Part shown: piece by piece, positions 16,549 through 24,769 of the stretch
How positions within the stretch are numbered: position 1 is the stretch's first letter
Layout: each line of letters opens with the position of its first letter
NCBI RefSeq assembly: GCF_037137075.1
Contig: NZ_JBBBNV010000018.1
Span: forward strand, 36,636-100,635
Origin: JBBBNV01 sp037137075
GTDB taxonomy: Bacteria > Bacillota > Bacilli > Paenibacillales > NBRC-103111
Length of the DNA stretch: 64,000 nucleotides
Reading direction: 5' to 3'
The notes under the pieces: model-generated
Seen by the model: the letters and a program-made list of their open reading frames with translations, nothing else
What the model was told of the DNA's origin: nothing
The model's database searches: none
Made by a program: the position numbers and the translations under genes

Positions 16549-18168
16549 ATGCTGCAGCTGTTGATTGTAGACGATGAAATTCATGTGGTGGAGCGCTTCT
16601 CGACAACCATCGATTGGAGGTCGGCTGGCATTGAGCAGGTGTATCAGGCATGCTCCGGGGCGGAGGCGCTCCAGCTTCTGGAGCAATTTTCTATCGACAT
16701 TGTGCTTACGGATATTCAAATGCCGGGCATGTCGGGGCTGGAGCTGATTGCCGAGATTAACCGCAAATGGCCCAAGACCAAATGTATTCTGCTGTCCGGC
16801 CACTCCGACTTCGAGTACGCGCAGGAAGCGATAAAGCAGAAGACGGAGGATTATTTGCTGAAGCCCGCCACGGATGAGGAAGTACTGGAAGCAGTCAGCA
16901 AGGTGCGGGCGAAGCTGACCCGGGAATGGGAGGACGTCGTTTCCAACAACCGGGTAACCTACGCGCTCAAAGAGAATCTTCCGCTGCTGCGGGGCAATCT
17001 GCTGCTGGATCTGCTGCAGGGACGGGGCTTCTCGGAAGCGTTCCTGCGGGATAAAATGCAGCTTCTGGAGCTGCCCGATTTCTACGGACAGCCGTTCGCG
17101 ATGCTGCTGGTCCGGCTGGAGGGGCATTTTGCCGAATACGACTTGCGCCGTCTCTCCCTGATGGAGTATGCGATCAGCAATATGGTCGCCGAGCTGTTCG
17201 ATGATAAATACGATACGTGGTACACCAAGGATGCCCATGATTATTTGGTATTTGTGCTGAAGGAAAAGCAGGCGGGCCCGCCGCAGGAGGATGTAGCCTG
17301 GATTGAACGTACGGCCTCACTGCTGCAGGCTTCCGTCCATAACTATTTAAAAGGGCAAATCTCGGTGCTTGTCAGCGGAAGGGGGACATTTCCGGCCGAC
17401 ATTACGCCGCTGTACAGCCGCTCGCTCAGTGCGTTCCGGAGGCGAATTGGCAGCGAGCATGAGCTGTTTATGCGGCTGGGCGAGGACGAGGGGCCGGGCG
17501 AATGGCAGGCCCTGAAATCGCTGTACGAGCCGCCGTCTCTGCAGCAGCTGCTGGAGGCGGGGGAGTGGACGCGAATTAAGGAGAGGCTGGGGCGGATTTT
17601 TGGGGAGCTGGAACGGGATTACCCGGAATCCCGGGAGCATCTGCAGGAGGTGTTTTTTTCCTTGGCTTCGGCTTTTACCTATATCGCCCACAAGAACGGC
17701 CGCCAGCTGTTCCAGCTGATAGGGAGCAGCGAGTATGACCGGATGAATGAAGGGGGCTTGTTCCGTTCCGTGCACCAGCTCAGTGACTGGTCGTACCGCG
17801 TGCTGGATCGGCTCCGGACGGACATGGAGAAGGAAACGAAAGATTCGCGCGTTTGGCTGATTCAGCAAATTCGCGCCTTTATCGACAGCCATTTGGCAGA
17901 CGATGTTTCCCTCCAGAGCATAGCCGACCATGTGTATCTCCATCCTGTCTATGTGTCCAAAATTTATAAGCTGGAAACCGGTGAGAACATCAGCGATTAT
18001 ATGCACGCGGTGCGGATGGAGCGGGCGGAGCATCTGCTGAAGCACGGCCAGGACAAAATTTATGAAATCGCGGCCCGGCTCGGCTATCAGCGCCCGCATT
18101 CGTTTAATCATGCCTTCAAGAAGCAGTTTGGCATCACGCCGCAGGAATACAGGGAACGGTATTCGTAG
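16549..18168 (+). CDS. YesN-type response regulator with AraC DNA-binding domain
   Basis: A 539-residue regulator. The N-terminal receiver begins LLIVDDE, has the phosphorylated Asp55 in VLTDIQMPG, and the conserved Lys in YLLKP near residue 105. A long middle region of about 300 residues of unknown fold follows. The C-terminal AraC/XylS helix-turn-helix pair runs from about residue 435 (FIDSHLADDVSLQSIADHV) to RLGYQRPHSFNHAFKKQFG and TPQEYRERYS. The ATG at 16549 is chosen over 16525 because AGGGG lies eight bases upstream and the protein then opens directly on the receiver. It pairs with the YesM-type kinase and probably activates the importer and the sugar-acid genes. Confidence 0.93.
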   Translation: MLQLLIVDDEIHVVERFSTTIDWRSAGIEQVYQACSGAEALQLLEQFSIDIVLTDIQMPGMSGLELIAEINRKWPKTKCILLSGHSDFEYAQEAIKQKTEDYLLKPATDEEVLEAVSKVRAKLTREWEDVVSNNRVTYALKENLPLLRGNLLLDLLQGRGFSEAFLRDKMQLLELPDFYGQPFAMLLVRLEGHFAEYDLRRLSLMEYAISNMVAELFDDKYDTWYTKDAHDYLVFVLKEKQAGPPQEDVAWIERTASLLQASVHNYLKGQISVLVSGRGTFPADITPLYSRSLSAFRRRIGSEHELFMRLGEDEGPGEWQALKSLYEPPSLQQLLEAGEWTRIKERLGRIFGELERDYPESREHLQEVFFSLASAFTYIAHKNGRQLFQLIGSSEYDRMNEGGLFRSVHQLSDWSYRVLDRLRTDMEKETKDSRVWLIQQIRAFIDSHLADDVSLQSIADHVYLHPVYVSKIYKLETGENISDYMHAVRMERAEHLLKHGQDKIYEIAARLGYQRPHSFNHAFKKQFGITPQEYRERYS

Positions 18169-18238
18169 ACGGATTCTTTCGTAACGTATTGAGAGCCGCC
18201 CTTACCCATACACCTCATAACAAAAGGAGCTGCACACC

Positions 18239-19387
18239 ATGAAAATTACAAAGCTGGAGCTGTTCAAAGTACCGCCAAGATGGCTGTTTCTGAAAGTGGA
18301 AACCGATGAGGGGATTTGCGGCTGGGGAGAACCTGTGGTCGAAGGGAAAGCCGATACGGTCCGCGCAGCGGTGAACGAGATGGCGGGTTATCTTATCGGC
18401 AAGGACCCGATGCGGATTGAGGATATTTTTCAGGTGCTGTACCGGGCGGGGTTTTACCGGGGCGGCCCGATTTTATCCAGCGCGATTTCGGGCATCGAGC
18501 AGGCGCTGTGGGACATCAAAGGCAAATTTTATCATGCGCCGGTCTATGATTTGCTTGGCGGAGCTTGCCGCGATCGGACGCGGGTGTACTGCTGGATTGG
18601 GGGCGACCGTCCGAATGAGGTAGGGCAGGCCGCGAAGGAGAAAATAGCGGCGGGCTTTACAGCGGTCAAAATGAACGCCACCGAGGAGCTGCATTATATC
18701 GATTCCTTCTCCAAAATCGAAGCGGCGATCGCGCGGATAGCGGCAGTGCGGGAGGCTGTCGGGCCCGATGTCGGCATCGGCATCGACTTTCACGGCCGCG
18801 TGCACAAATCGATGGCCAAGGTTCTGGCCAAGGAGCTGGAGCCGCACCGCCCGATGTTCATTGAGGAGCCGGTGCTGCCGGAGAACAACGAAGCTTTGCG
18901 GGAAATCGCCCGCTACACTTCCTGCCCCATCGCGACAGGCGAGCGGATGTATACCCGGTGGGGCTTTAAGGAGCTGCTGGCGCAGGGCATCGTGGATATC
19001 ATTCAGCCGGACTTGTCCCATGCCGGAGGAATACTGGAAACCCGCAAAATCGCTGCGATGGCCGAGGCGTACGACGTCGCCGTAGCGCCGCACTGCCCGC
19101 TTGGCCCTATTGCACTGGCGGCCTGTCTGCAGCTCGACACCTGCTCGCCCAACGCCTTTATCCAGGAGCAAAGTCTCGGCATCCATTACAATCAGGGCAG
19201 CGACCTGCTGGATTACTTGAAGGATAAATCGGTATTTGAATATCAGGATGGCTTTGTCAGCAACCTGACAGGCCCAGGACTCGGCATTGAGGTGGACGAA
19301 GAGAAGGTCCGGGCGATGGCTGCCATCGGACACGATTGGAAGAACCCGGTCTGGCGTCAAGAAGACGGCACTGTAGCGGAGTGGTAA
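18239..19387 (+). CDS. dgoD: D-galactonate dehydratase (enolase superfamily)
   Basis: A 382-residue enzyme of the mandelate racemase/muconate lactonizing branch. MKITKLELFKVPPRWLFLKV, the YRAGFYRGGPILSSAISGIEQALWDIKG block and WIGGDRP are very close to E. coli DgoD as remembered. Metal ligands are expected in GIDFHGR, FIEEP and ATGERMYTRWGF, with a catalytic His in APHCPLGPIAL. It dehydrates D-galactonate to 2-keto-3-deoxy-galactonate. AAAGGAG lies about 11 bases before the ATG. Downstream KduD, KDG kinase and KDPG aldolase can carry the product to pyruvate. Substrate assignment within this superfamily is only moderately safe without structure-based comparison. Confidence 0.88.
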   Translation: MKITKLELFKVPPRWLFLKVETDEGICGWGEPVVEGKADTVRAAVNEMAGYLIGKDPMRIEDIFQVLYRAGFYRGGPILSSAISGIEQALWDIKGKFYHAPVYDLLGGACRDRTRVYCWIGGDRPNEVGQAAKEKIAAGFTAVKMNATEELHYIDSFSKIEAAIARIAAVREAVGPDVGIGIDFHGRVHKSMAKVLAKELEPHRPMFIEEPVLPENNEALREIARYTSCPIATGERMYTRWGFKELLAQGIVDIIQPDLSHAGGILETRKIAAMAEAYDVAVAPHCPLGPIALAACLQLDTCSPNAFIQEQSLGIHYNQGSDLLDYLKDKSVFEYQDGFVSNLTGPGLGIEVDEEKVRAMAAIGHDWKNPVWRQEDGTVAEW

Positions 19388-19449
19388 AGCACGGCAGATG
19401 TTGAAGGGAAGCAGGCCGGATGCCCATTAGATACTTGAAGACAATCCTT

Positions 19450-19488
19450 GAAGACAGTCCGGGAATACCGGTCTGTCTTTTTTTAAGC
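19450..19488 (+). terminator. Terminator after dgoD
   Basis: AGACAGTCCGG pairs with CCGGTCTGTCT (one mismatch) around GAATA and runs into seven T. It ends the importer/sensor/dgoD transcript before the kduD promoter region. Confidence 0.88.
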
Positions 19489-19490
19489 TT

Positions 19491-19554
19491 TCCGCACCGC
19501 GCGCAGCTCCCAGAGCGCGGTGTTTGGCTGCATGACGGCGGTCGGTCGACCACA
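19491..19554 (+). repeat. Dispersed hairpin repeat, copy 3
   Basis: Full copy directly after the dgoD terminator, starting TCCGCACC and ending GGTCGACCACA. One base of the right hairpin arm differs (AGAGCGCGG). Confidence 0.9.
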
Positions 19555-19820
19555 TATTCAAGCGCGCGTTACGCACTGCTTGGCGGGCGGTTGAACCCTG
19601 AATCGGCTTGGCCATTTTGCCGGGATTCCGGTCAGGAACACCCGTTTTTGAAATCAGGACCGGCGCTTGCCGGGCGGCATGGACATGGGCGCTCGAGGTC
19701 AAGCTCCTGGCGCTCACAGTGCCGCCCGGTGTTGTCGATTCTGTGTTACTGTGGAAGTTTGTCCGGGCTTCAACTATAATGGGGGAGGAACCATTTCTAA
19801 TAGAAAGCAGGGGTAAACAC

Positions 19821-20570
19821 ATGTTTGATTTGAGCGGAAAAGTAGCGCTGGTTACAGGCGCGGCTGTCGGTCTCGGCCAAGGCGTCGCCGTCGGTTTGGC
19901 ACAAGCGGGCGCAGACGTCATCGTCGTGACAAACCGCAGCCCTTTGGATGAAACGATTGCCAAAATCGAGGCGCTGGGCCGCCGCGTGCTGCCGATTACA
20001 GCGAACCTGGGCGATGAGGCTGCCTTGCCTGGCGTTGTGTCTCAGGCGATTGAGACATTTGGCAAAATTGATATTCTGGTAAACAATGCAGGCATTATCC
20101 GCCGCACTCCTGCAGCTGATCATGCAGCACAGGATTGGCATGATGTGATTGATTTGAACCTGAACTCGGTTTTCTTCCTGTGCCAGCTTGTTGGCCGCGA
20201 AATGATTAAGCAGGGCTCCGGTAAAATCATCAACATTGCTTCGATGCTGACGTTCCAAGGCGGCATTAACGTTCCGGGGTATACCGCGAGCAAGCACGCT
20301 GTCGCAGGAATTACAAAAGCATTGGCAAACGAGTGGGCTTCCAAAGGGATCAATGTCAACGCAATCGCACCGGGCTACATGGTCACCGATAACACCGCGC
20401 AGCTTCGGGCGGATGCCTCACGCAGCCAGTCCATTCTGGAGCGTATTCCGCAGGGCCGCTGGGGAACTCCGGAGGATTTGGCCGGAGCCGCCGTATTCTT
20501 GGCGTCCTCTGGAGCAGATTATATCAACGGTCATGTTCTGGCGGTTGATGGCGGCTGGCTGGCCCGTTAA
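19821..20570 (+). CDS. kduD: SDR oxidoreductase, 2-deoxy-D-gluconate 3-dehydrogenase type (KduD)
   Basis: A 249-residue short-chain dehydrogenase/reductase. The cofactor motif TGAAVGLGQG is at residues 12-21, NNAG in the middle, and the catalytic Tyr154-x-x-x-Lys158 in YTASK. It opens MFDLSGKVALVTGA, as KduD proteins do, and ends INGHVLAVDGGWLAR. KduD interconverts 2,5-diketo-3-deoxygluconate and 2-keto-3-deoxygluconate in uronate breakdown. The ATG at 19821 has GCAGGGGT eight bases upstream. With KDG kinase and KDPG aldolase immediately downstream, formation of KDG is a reasonable role. Confidence 0.87.
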   Translation: MFDLSGKVALVTGAAVGLGQGVAVGLAQAGADVIVVTNRSPLDETIAKIEALGRRVLPITANLGDEAALPGVVSQAIETFGKIDILVNNAGIIRRTPAADHAAQDWHDVIDLNLNSVFFLCQLVGREMIKQGSGKIINIASMLTFQGGINVPGYTASKHAVAGITKALANEWASKGINVNAIAPGYMVTDNTAQLRADASRSQSILERIPQGRWGTPEDLAGAAVFLASSGADYINGHVLAVDGGWLAR

Positions 20571-20681
20571 TTCCGGTCTGCCGCAGAACTACACCATTCC
20601 GGATGTCATCGGATGAAGCAAGTGCCGGCTTACGGCCGCCACCCGTGCTGCATTCGTCATTCGGTCAAAGGAGACGATGTT

Positions 20682-21656
20682 ATGCAATCGCTTCAACCCT
20701 CAAATCACCCTTCCGGCCTCGATATCGTAACCTTTGGGGAATCCATGGCGCTGATGATGCCGGCGGGGACCAAAGGAATTGAATATACGAGCCGGTTTGA
20801 CAGCACGTTTGGCGGTGCGGAGAGCAACGTAGCGATCGGCTTGGCACGGCTGGGACGGCGTGTAGGCTGGTTCGGACGTCTGGGCAAGGACCCGCTGGGC
20901 CAGCTCATTCTGAAGAAAATCCGCGGTGAAGGCGTTGATACGTCCCGGGTCCAGCTGACCTCGGAAGCACCGACCGGACTGATGCTTCGTGAGACGGTAA
21001 GCGGCAAGTCGAGCGTATATTATTACCGCAAAGGCTCCGCGGCCAGTACGATGAGACCCGAGCATCTGGATGAAGCCTATATCGCTTCAGCGCGCATCCT
21101 GCATGTGACAGGGATTACGCCTGCACTTAGTGAAACTTGCCGGGAAACGATTCGCGAGGCGGTACGTTTGGCGCGCAAGCACGGTGTGACCGTAAGCTTT
21201 GACCCGAACCTGCGGCTGAAGCTGTGGAGCGTGGAGGAAGCGCGGAGTGTCATCCTGCCTTTGGCGGAGGAAGCCGATATTTTCCTGCCTGGACTGGATG
21301 AGTTGAAGCTGCTCTACGGGACGGAGGATTTCGAAGACATTACATCGCGGTTGAGCAAGCTGCGCGGCATTTCTATTATCAAAGGCGATGGGGAAACCTA
21401 TGTGCTGGAGAATGGCCAGCTGACAGCGGTGCCTTTTTTCAAGGTCGATAAGGTCGTGGATACGGTGGGCGCTGGTGACGGCTTCTGCGCGGGCTTCCTG
21501 AGCGGTGTCGTGCAGGGACAAGCCTATGTGGATGCGGTGCGCCTGGGCAATCTGATCGGCTCCATGGTTGTGCAAATGGAAGGCGACTGGGAAGGCATTC
21601 CGACATGGGAGCAGGTCGACGCTGTATTGAATCAGCGCAAGCACGTGGAGCGATAG
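20682..21656 (+). CDS. kdgK: 2-keto-3-deoxygluconate kinase (PfkB family)
   Basis: A 324-residue PfkB/ribokinase-fold sugar kinase. The substrate-binding N-terminal GESMALMMPAG and FGGAESNVAIGLARLG, the GRLGKDPLG motif, and the ATP/anion-hole signature DTVGAGDGFCAGFLSG with its catalytic Asp are all present. It phosphorylates 2-keto-3-deoxygluconate to KDPG. AAAGGAGA lies seven bases before the ATG at 20682; a GTG/ATG extension to 20613 lacks conserved sequence. KduD upstream and the aldolase downstream complete a route to pyruvate and glyceraldehyde 3-phosphate. Use of the galacto-epimer, as in the DgoK route, cannot be excluded. Confidence 0.9.
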   Translation: MQSLQPSNHPSGLDIVTFGESMALMMPAGTKGIEYTSRFDSTFGGAESNVAIGLARLGRRVGWFGRLGKDPLGQLILKKIRGEGVDTSRVQLTSEAPTGLMLRETVSGKSSVYYYRKGSAASTMRPEHLDEAYIASARILHVTGITPALSETCRETIREAVRLARKHGVTVSFDPNLRLKLWSVEEARSVILPLAEEADIFLPGLDELKLLYGTEDFEDITSRLSKLRGISIIKGDGETYVLENGQLTAVPFFKVDKVVDTVGAGDGFCAGFLSGVVQGQAYVDAVRLGNLIGSMVVQMEGDWEGIPTWEQVDAVLNQRKHVER

Positions 21657-21899
21657 TGCTGAAACAGGCTTCATGCAATCCGGCTTCGTGCATTCCAGCT
21701 CGGCAAGCTTATTCGGGCGGGCCCATTCTTTCTTCGGCTCTTGGCTGCGATTGGGGCGCTTAATTAAAGGAATGAACTCCTTGCCTTTAAAGAGGGCCCT
21801 CAAGGGTTGCTGGAGGTAATGTATGCTGCTATCTTCCGTCCGGCACAGCCTGGCTTTTGTTAATGCACACGTGAACATATAAGAAGGAAGTGACATCTC

Positions 21900-22565
21900 A
21901 TGAAAAAAATCAAATTGGTTCAGCAGATCGTTAATGAGGGTGTTGTTGCTGTACTGCGCGGCGAAACGGCGGACGAAGTCGTTGAGATGGCACAGCAGGC
22001 CATTAGCGGCGGCATTAAAGTCATCGAAGTGACCATGACCGTTCCGTTTGCGCTTCGGGCCATCGAGAAGCTTGCAAGCCAGTACTCCAGCACTTCGACC
22101 GATCCGGACAAATTTGCCATCATCGGCGTAGGCACGGTGCTTGATTCGGAGACTGCCCGCGCGGCGATTCTGAGTGGCTCGGAATTCGTGGTCGGGCCAA
22201 GCTTGAATCCGGCTACGGTGACGCTGTGCAACCGTTACCGGGTGCCGGTTATGCCGGGCTGCATGACGATTGCAGACATTCAAGCTGCGCTTGAGCTTGG
22301 TGTTGATGTCGTTAAATTGTTCCCAGGCAACCTGTTCTCCCCATCAATGATTAAAGCGATTAAAGGTCCGCTGCCGCAGGCGAACATTATGCCGACCGGC
22401 GGCGTGTCGCTGGACAACCTGGGCGAGTGGATTCAAGCCGGCGCTGTCGCTGTCGGAATCGGGTCCGATTTGACAACCGATGCCGTGAAGACCGGAGATT
22501 ACAGCCTGGTTGCCAAAAAAGCCGCGCAATACATCGAGGCTTACAAAGCCGCTAAAGCGAAATAA
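21900..22565 (+). CDS. eda: 2-keto-3-deoxy-6-phosphogluconate (KDPG/KHG) aldolase
   Basis: A 221-residue class I aldolase. The catalytic Glu lies in IKVIEVTMTVPFA, GVGTVLDSE is the second conserved block, and the Schiff-base lysine is K139 in VVKLFPGN, followed by MPTGGVSLDNLGEW. It splits KDPG into pyruvate and glyceraldehyde 3-phosphate, the last step of the pathway formed with dgoD, kduD and kdgK. AAGAAGGAAG sits about ten bases before the ATG. The 243-bp gap from kdgK contains no obvious terminator, so co-transcription is likely. Two hairpins close the unit downstream. Confidence 0.93.
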   Translation: MKKIKLVQQIVNEGVVAVLRGETADEVVEMAQQAISGGIKVIEVTMTVPFALRAIEKLASQYSSTSTDPDKFAIIGVGTVLDSETARAAILSGSEFVVGPSLNPATVTLCNRYRVPVMPGCMTIADIQAALELGVDVVKLFPGNLFSPSMIKAIKGPLPQANIMPTGGVSLDNLGEWIQAGAVAVGIGSDLTTDAVKTGDYSLVAKKAAQYIEAYKAAKAK

Positions 22566-22576
22566 GACAGATTAGT

Positions 22577-22656
22577 GAAAGAAGAGCCAGGACGTCTTCG
22601 TCAGGGCTTCTTTCGCAGTATCAGGTTATCCAGTTTGACTGGATAACCTTTTCTTT
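22577..22656 (+). terminator. Tandem terminators ending the sugar-acid operon
   Basis: The first hairpin pairs GAAAGAAG with CTTCTTTC (22577-22614). The second is a perfect 11-bp stem GGTTATCCAGT/ACTGGATAACC with a 3-nt loop (22624-22648), followed by TTTTCTTT. Confidence 0.9.
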
Positions 22657-22707
22657 AGCGTGGGTAGTTTACCTGTTATTGTTTACGCCCGGCATGGGCT
22701 GCTATAT

Positions 22708-22796
22708 CCATTAACCTCCATTAACTCCATTAACTCCATTAATTCAATTAACCTCAATTAACCTAATCAGCCTCCATTAACCCTCCATAACCCTCG
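22708..22796 (+). repeat. Short tandem array of CCATTAAC-like units
   Basis: Seven to nine imperfect units of 9-11 bp built on CCATTAAC (ATTAACCTCC, ATTAACTCC, ATTAACTCC, ATTAATTCA, ATTAACCTCA and so on) lie between the aldolase terminators and the next gene. Spacing is close to one DNA helical turn. Confidence 0.85.
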
Positions 22797-22949
22797 TCGA
22801 ATAGGTTCCTGCACCAGCCCATCCTGCCGTAAACTTACCGGGCATGACTTTACTTTGGCGGGAGAAGCTAATATTGCGTTTCGTTCCGGCATAAAGCTGA
22901 TGTGCCTTGAGAACGGCCGCAACCATTGAGCGAAAGGGGCTATCTCCAG

Positions 22950-23450
22950 GTGAAAAGAACCGCCGCATGTGTCCTTGCCGGATGTTTGGCGCTTGGCTTA
23001 ACCGCCTGCAACACCGCCGACTATCGCACGAAAAGCCGTATGCACGACGGCACCCGGATTTTGAATGAGGATATGAATGATATCAACAACAGGCTTGCGC
23101 CTGGGGCCACGCCGCTTCCGAATATGACGCCGGCCCCAAATACAACACCGGGCAATACGCTGCGTCAAAATATGTATGTTCCCTACGGCAATACGTATGA
23201 CGGGCATCCAAGCGATTATAATCAGAACCCGCCGGGACCAGCTCAAATGAACACGCTACCGTCGGCATCCCCGACACCGTTTCCGGGCTTTGTGCCTACG
23301 GCCACGCCGGTCCCGAATCCGGTCCCTCATATCGGCCCGTCTTTGCCCGGTCAGCCATCCATGGGGACGAATATGAACAGCAATGGCATGATGGAGCTGC
23401 AAAAGGATAACATCGAGCAAATTGCTCCGGGAATGGACTTGGTTTATTAG
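22950..23450 (+). CDS. Pro/Thr/Asn-rich secreted lipoprotein, function unknown
   Basis: A 166-residue predicted lipoprotein. The signal peptide MKRTAACVLAGCLALGLTAC ends in the lipobox LTAC (Cys20). The mature chain is low complexity, with many Pro, Thr, Asn and Met and repeated T-P-x-P-N-x-x-P motifs (ATPLPNMTPAPNTTPGN, PTATPVPNPVPH). It has no recognisable fold and resembles wall-spanning spacer proteins. GTG at 22950 is preferred to TTG at 22926 because AAAGGGG lies ten bases before it and the signal peptide then starts normally. A CCATTAAC array lies upstream and no operon partner was found. Confidence 0.7.
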   Translation: MKRTAACVLAGCLALGLTACNTADYRTKSRMHDGTRILNEDMNDINNRLAPGATPLPNMTPAPNTTPGNTLRQNMYVPYGNTYDGHPSDYNQNPPGPAQMNTLPSASPTPFPGFVPTATPVPNPVPHIGPSLPGQPSMGTNMNSNGMMELQKDNIEQIAPGMDLVY

Positions 23451-23612
23451 GAGATCACTCCGGTAAAGTCAGGCAGACGAAGCCCGCCTTGCTGCATTGG
23501 CAGTGAGGCGGTGTACATAATATTCGCGGGCGAAAATGAGCTTCGATATAAGCGTCGCCAGCGGCAATGCGGTCAATGCGGCCAAGTGGCATATTGTGCA
23601 GAATGTCGGGTC

Positions 23613-24572
23613 TTATTGGTTAGCTTCGGATGAAAGTTCAAGCTCTCTTGCTTCGGCTCCGGCGTCGCCTTGGAAGGGAAGGCCGCTTTTCCTGTAAGCT
23701 GTCGGCGATAATCCGGTTTTGAGCTTAAAAATAGCGTAAAACCGTTTTAAATCCGGGAATCCCGAAAGCGCTGAAATTTCGTATATTTTCTTGTCGGTAT
23801 TTCGCAGCAGCTCGCAGCTGCGTTTGATTTGCTGTGTCCGCAAATAATCCGAATAGGTCTGATTGGTCGCTTGTTTAATGAGGCGGTGAAACTGGCGTGT
23901 GCTGATATGGATCAGCGCTGCGGCTTCCTGAAGGGAAGGAGGCGCTTCCAGATGGTCCTGAATATACTGAAGCGCGGCCACAAGCCGCTGCTTCTTGCGG
24001 ACGGGCTGCTCCGCAGCGGCATGGTCCCCGGACATGGCGCGTCCAACCGAGACAATCAGCTGCATCCAGTATGAAATGAGCAGAAACTCCTTGCCCTCGC
24101 GCTGAAGATTACATTCCAGGTGCATGCGGGACAGCAGCGTATCGACATCGGCCGATAACAGCTTCATATGAAGCCAGCTTTTTTGATCGCGGAGAAGCAT
24201 AAGCAGCTGCAGCTGGTTCTCGGACAGCGGGAACAAGGAACGGCTTTGTACGATGCGTTCAAACAAGGATGCCGAAAAGATGCAATTATACAAAATCAAC
24301 GGGTTACGGGCTCCTTCGTGAACCGGACGGAAAATGTGGGAGGTTCCGATCGGGATAAAAAACATATCTCCCTTTTGAACCGTGATGGCTTCGCCCTCAA
24401 TGTAATGAACCCCTCTTCCCTCACTGACGTAAGCCAACTCCAGAAAATCATGGTAGTGCTCAATATATTCAAAGGATTCGGTCGCCCGGTTGACAAACAG
24501 CGGAAATGCATCGTCGAAATATTTGCTTCCATACAAGGGCTGAACAGTTCTGCGGATTGACAACGCTTTCAC
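23613..24572 (-). CDS. AraC family transcriptional regulator with cupin sensor domain
   Basis: A 319-residue regulator on the minus strand. The N-terminal half (YIEHYHDFLELAYVSEGRGVHYIEG...GDMFFIPIGTSHIFRP) is a sugar-sensing AraC-type cupin. Residues about 205-300 are the double helix-turn-helix (LQEAAALIHISTRQFHRLIKQAT and ALSGFPDLKRFYAIFKLKTGLSPTAYR). It is divergent from a glycosidase-like gene with about 200 bp between the starts. Such divergent AraC genes usually control their neighbour in response to a released sugar, which is the likely role here. Confidence 0.9.
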   Translation of the reverse strand: MKALSIRRTVQPLYGSKYFDDAFPLFVNRATESFEYIEHYHDFLELAYVSEGRGVHYIEGEAITVQKGDMFFIPIGTSHIFRPVHEGARNPLILYNCIFSASLFERIVQSRSLFPLSENQLQLLMLLRDQKSWLHMKLLSADVDTLLSRMHLECNLQREGKEFLLISYWMQLIVSVGRAMSGDHAAAEQPVRKKQRLVAALQYIQDHLEAPPSLQEAAALIHISTRQFHRLIKQATNQTYSDYLRTQQIKRSCELLRNTDKKIYEISALSGFPDLKRFYAIFKLKTGLSPTAYRKSGLPFQGDAGAEARELELSSEANQ

Positions 24573-24769
24573 CTCTTTGTGCCATCTTAAGTTTTGTCGA
24601 AATGACTCCTTTGTGTCATTATATGCTGACTATAATGTCGCTTTCAACTCATTACTTTGTCGATATAAGAAACTAAAATGAGGGAATAGGAAGCAATTGA
24701 TATGAATGGCTTTAAAGAACTAATTATATAACAAATTTCATGATATGTAATATTTACACAGGAGGACTT
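24573..24769. promoter_or_regulatory. Divergent regulatory region between the AraC gene and the glycosidase-like gene
   Basis: This AT-rich 197-bp region carries two direct copies of TTTGTCGA (near 24594 and 24656), candidate half-sites for the AraC protein. It also has a TATAAT at about 24630-24635 and, just before the plus-strand gene, GGAGG (24761-24765). No -35 with ideal spacing was found. Confidence 0.45.

Larger units (their letters stand above)
19388..19820. other. Intergenic region between dgoD and kduD
   Basis: It holds the dgoD terminator, repeat copy 3 and about 260 bp with no recognisable gene. A TATAAT at 19775-19780 is the best -10 candidate for kduD; no clear -35 is spaced correctly. 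An in-frame extension of kduD back to 19608 lacks a ribosome site and SDR homology and was not used. Confidence 0.6.

Noticed and set aside
20613..20681. An upstream in-frame extension of kdgK
   Set aside because: The extra 23 residues lack conservation with PfkB kinases, while AAAGGAGA supports the ATG at 20682.
22708..22796. CCATTAAC array considered as a CRISPR
   Set aside because: Units are 9-11 bp, with no unique spacers of 30 bp or more, and no cas genes in the window.
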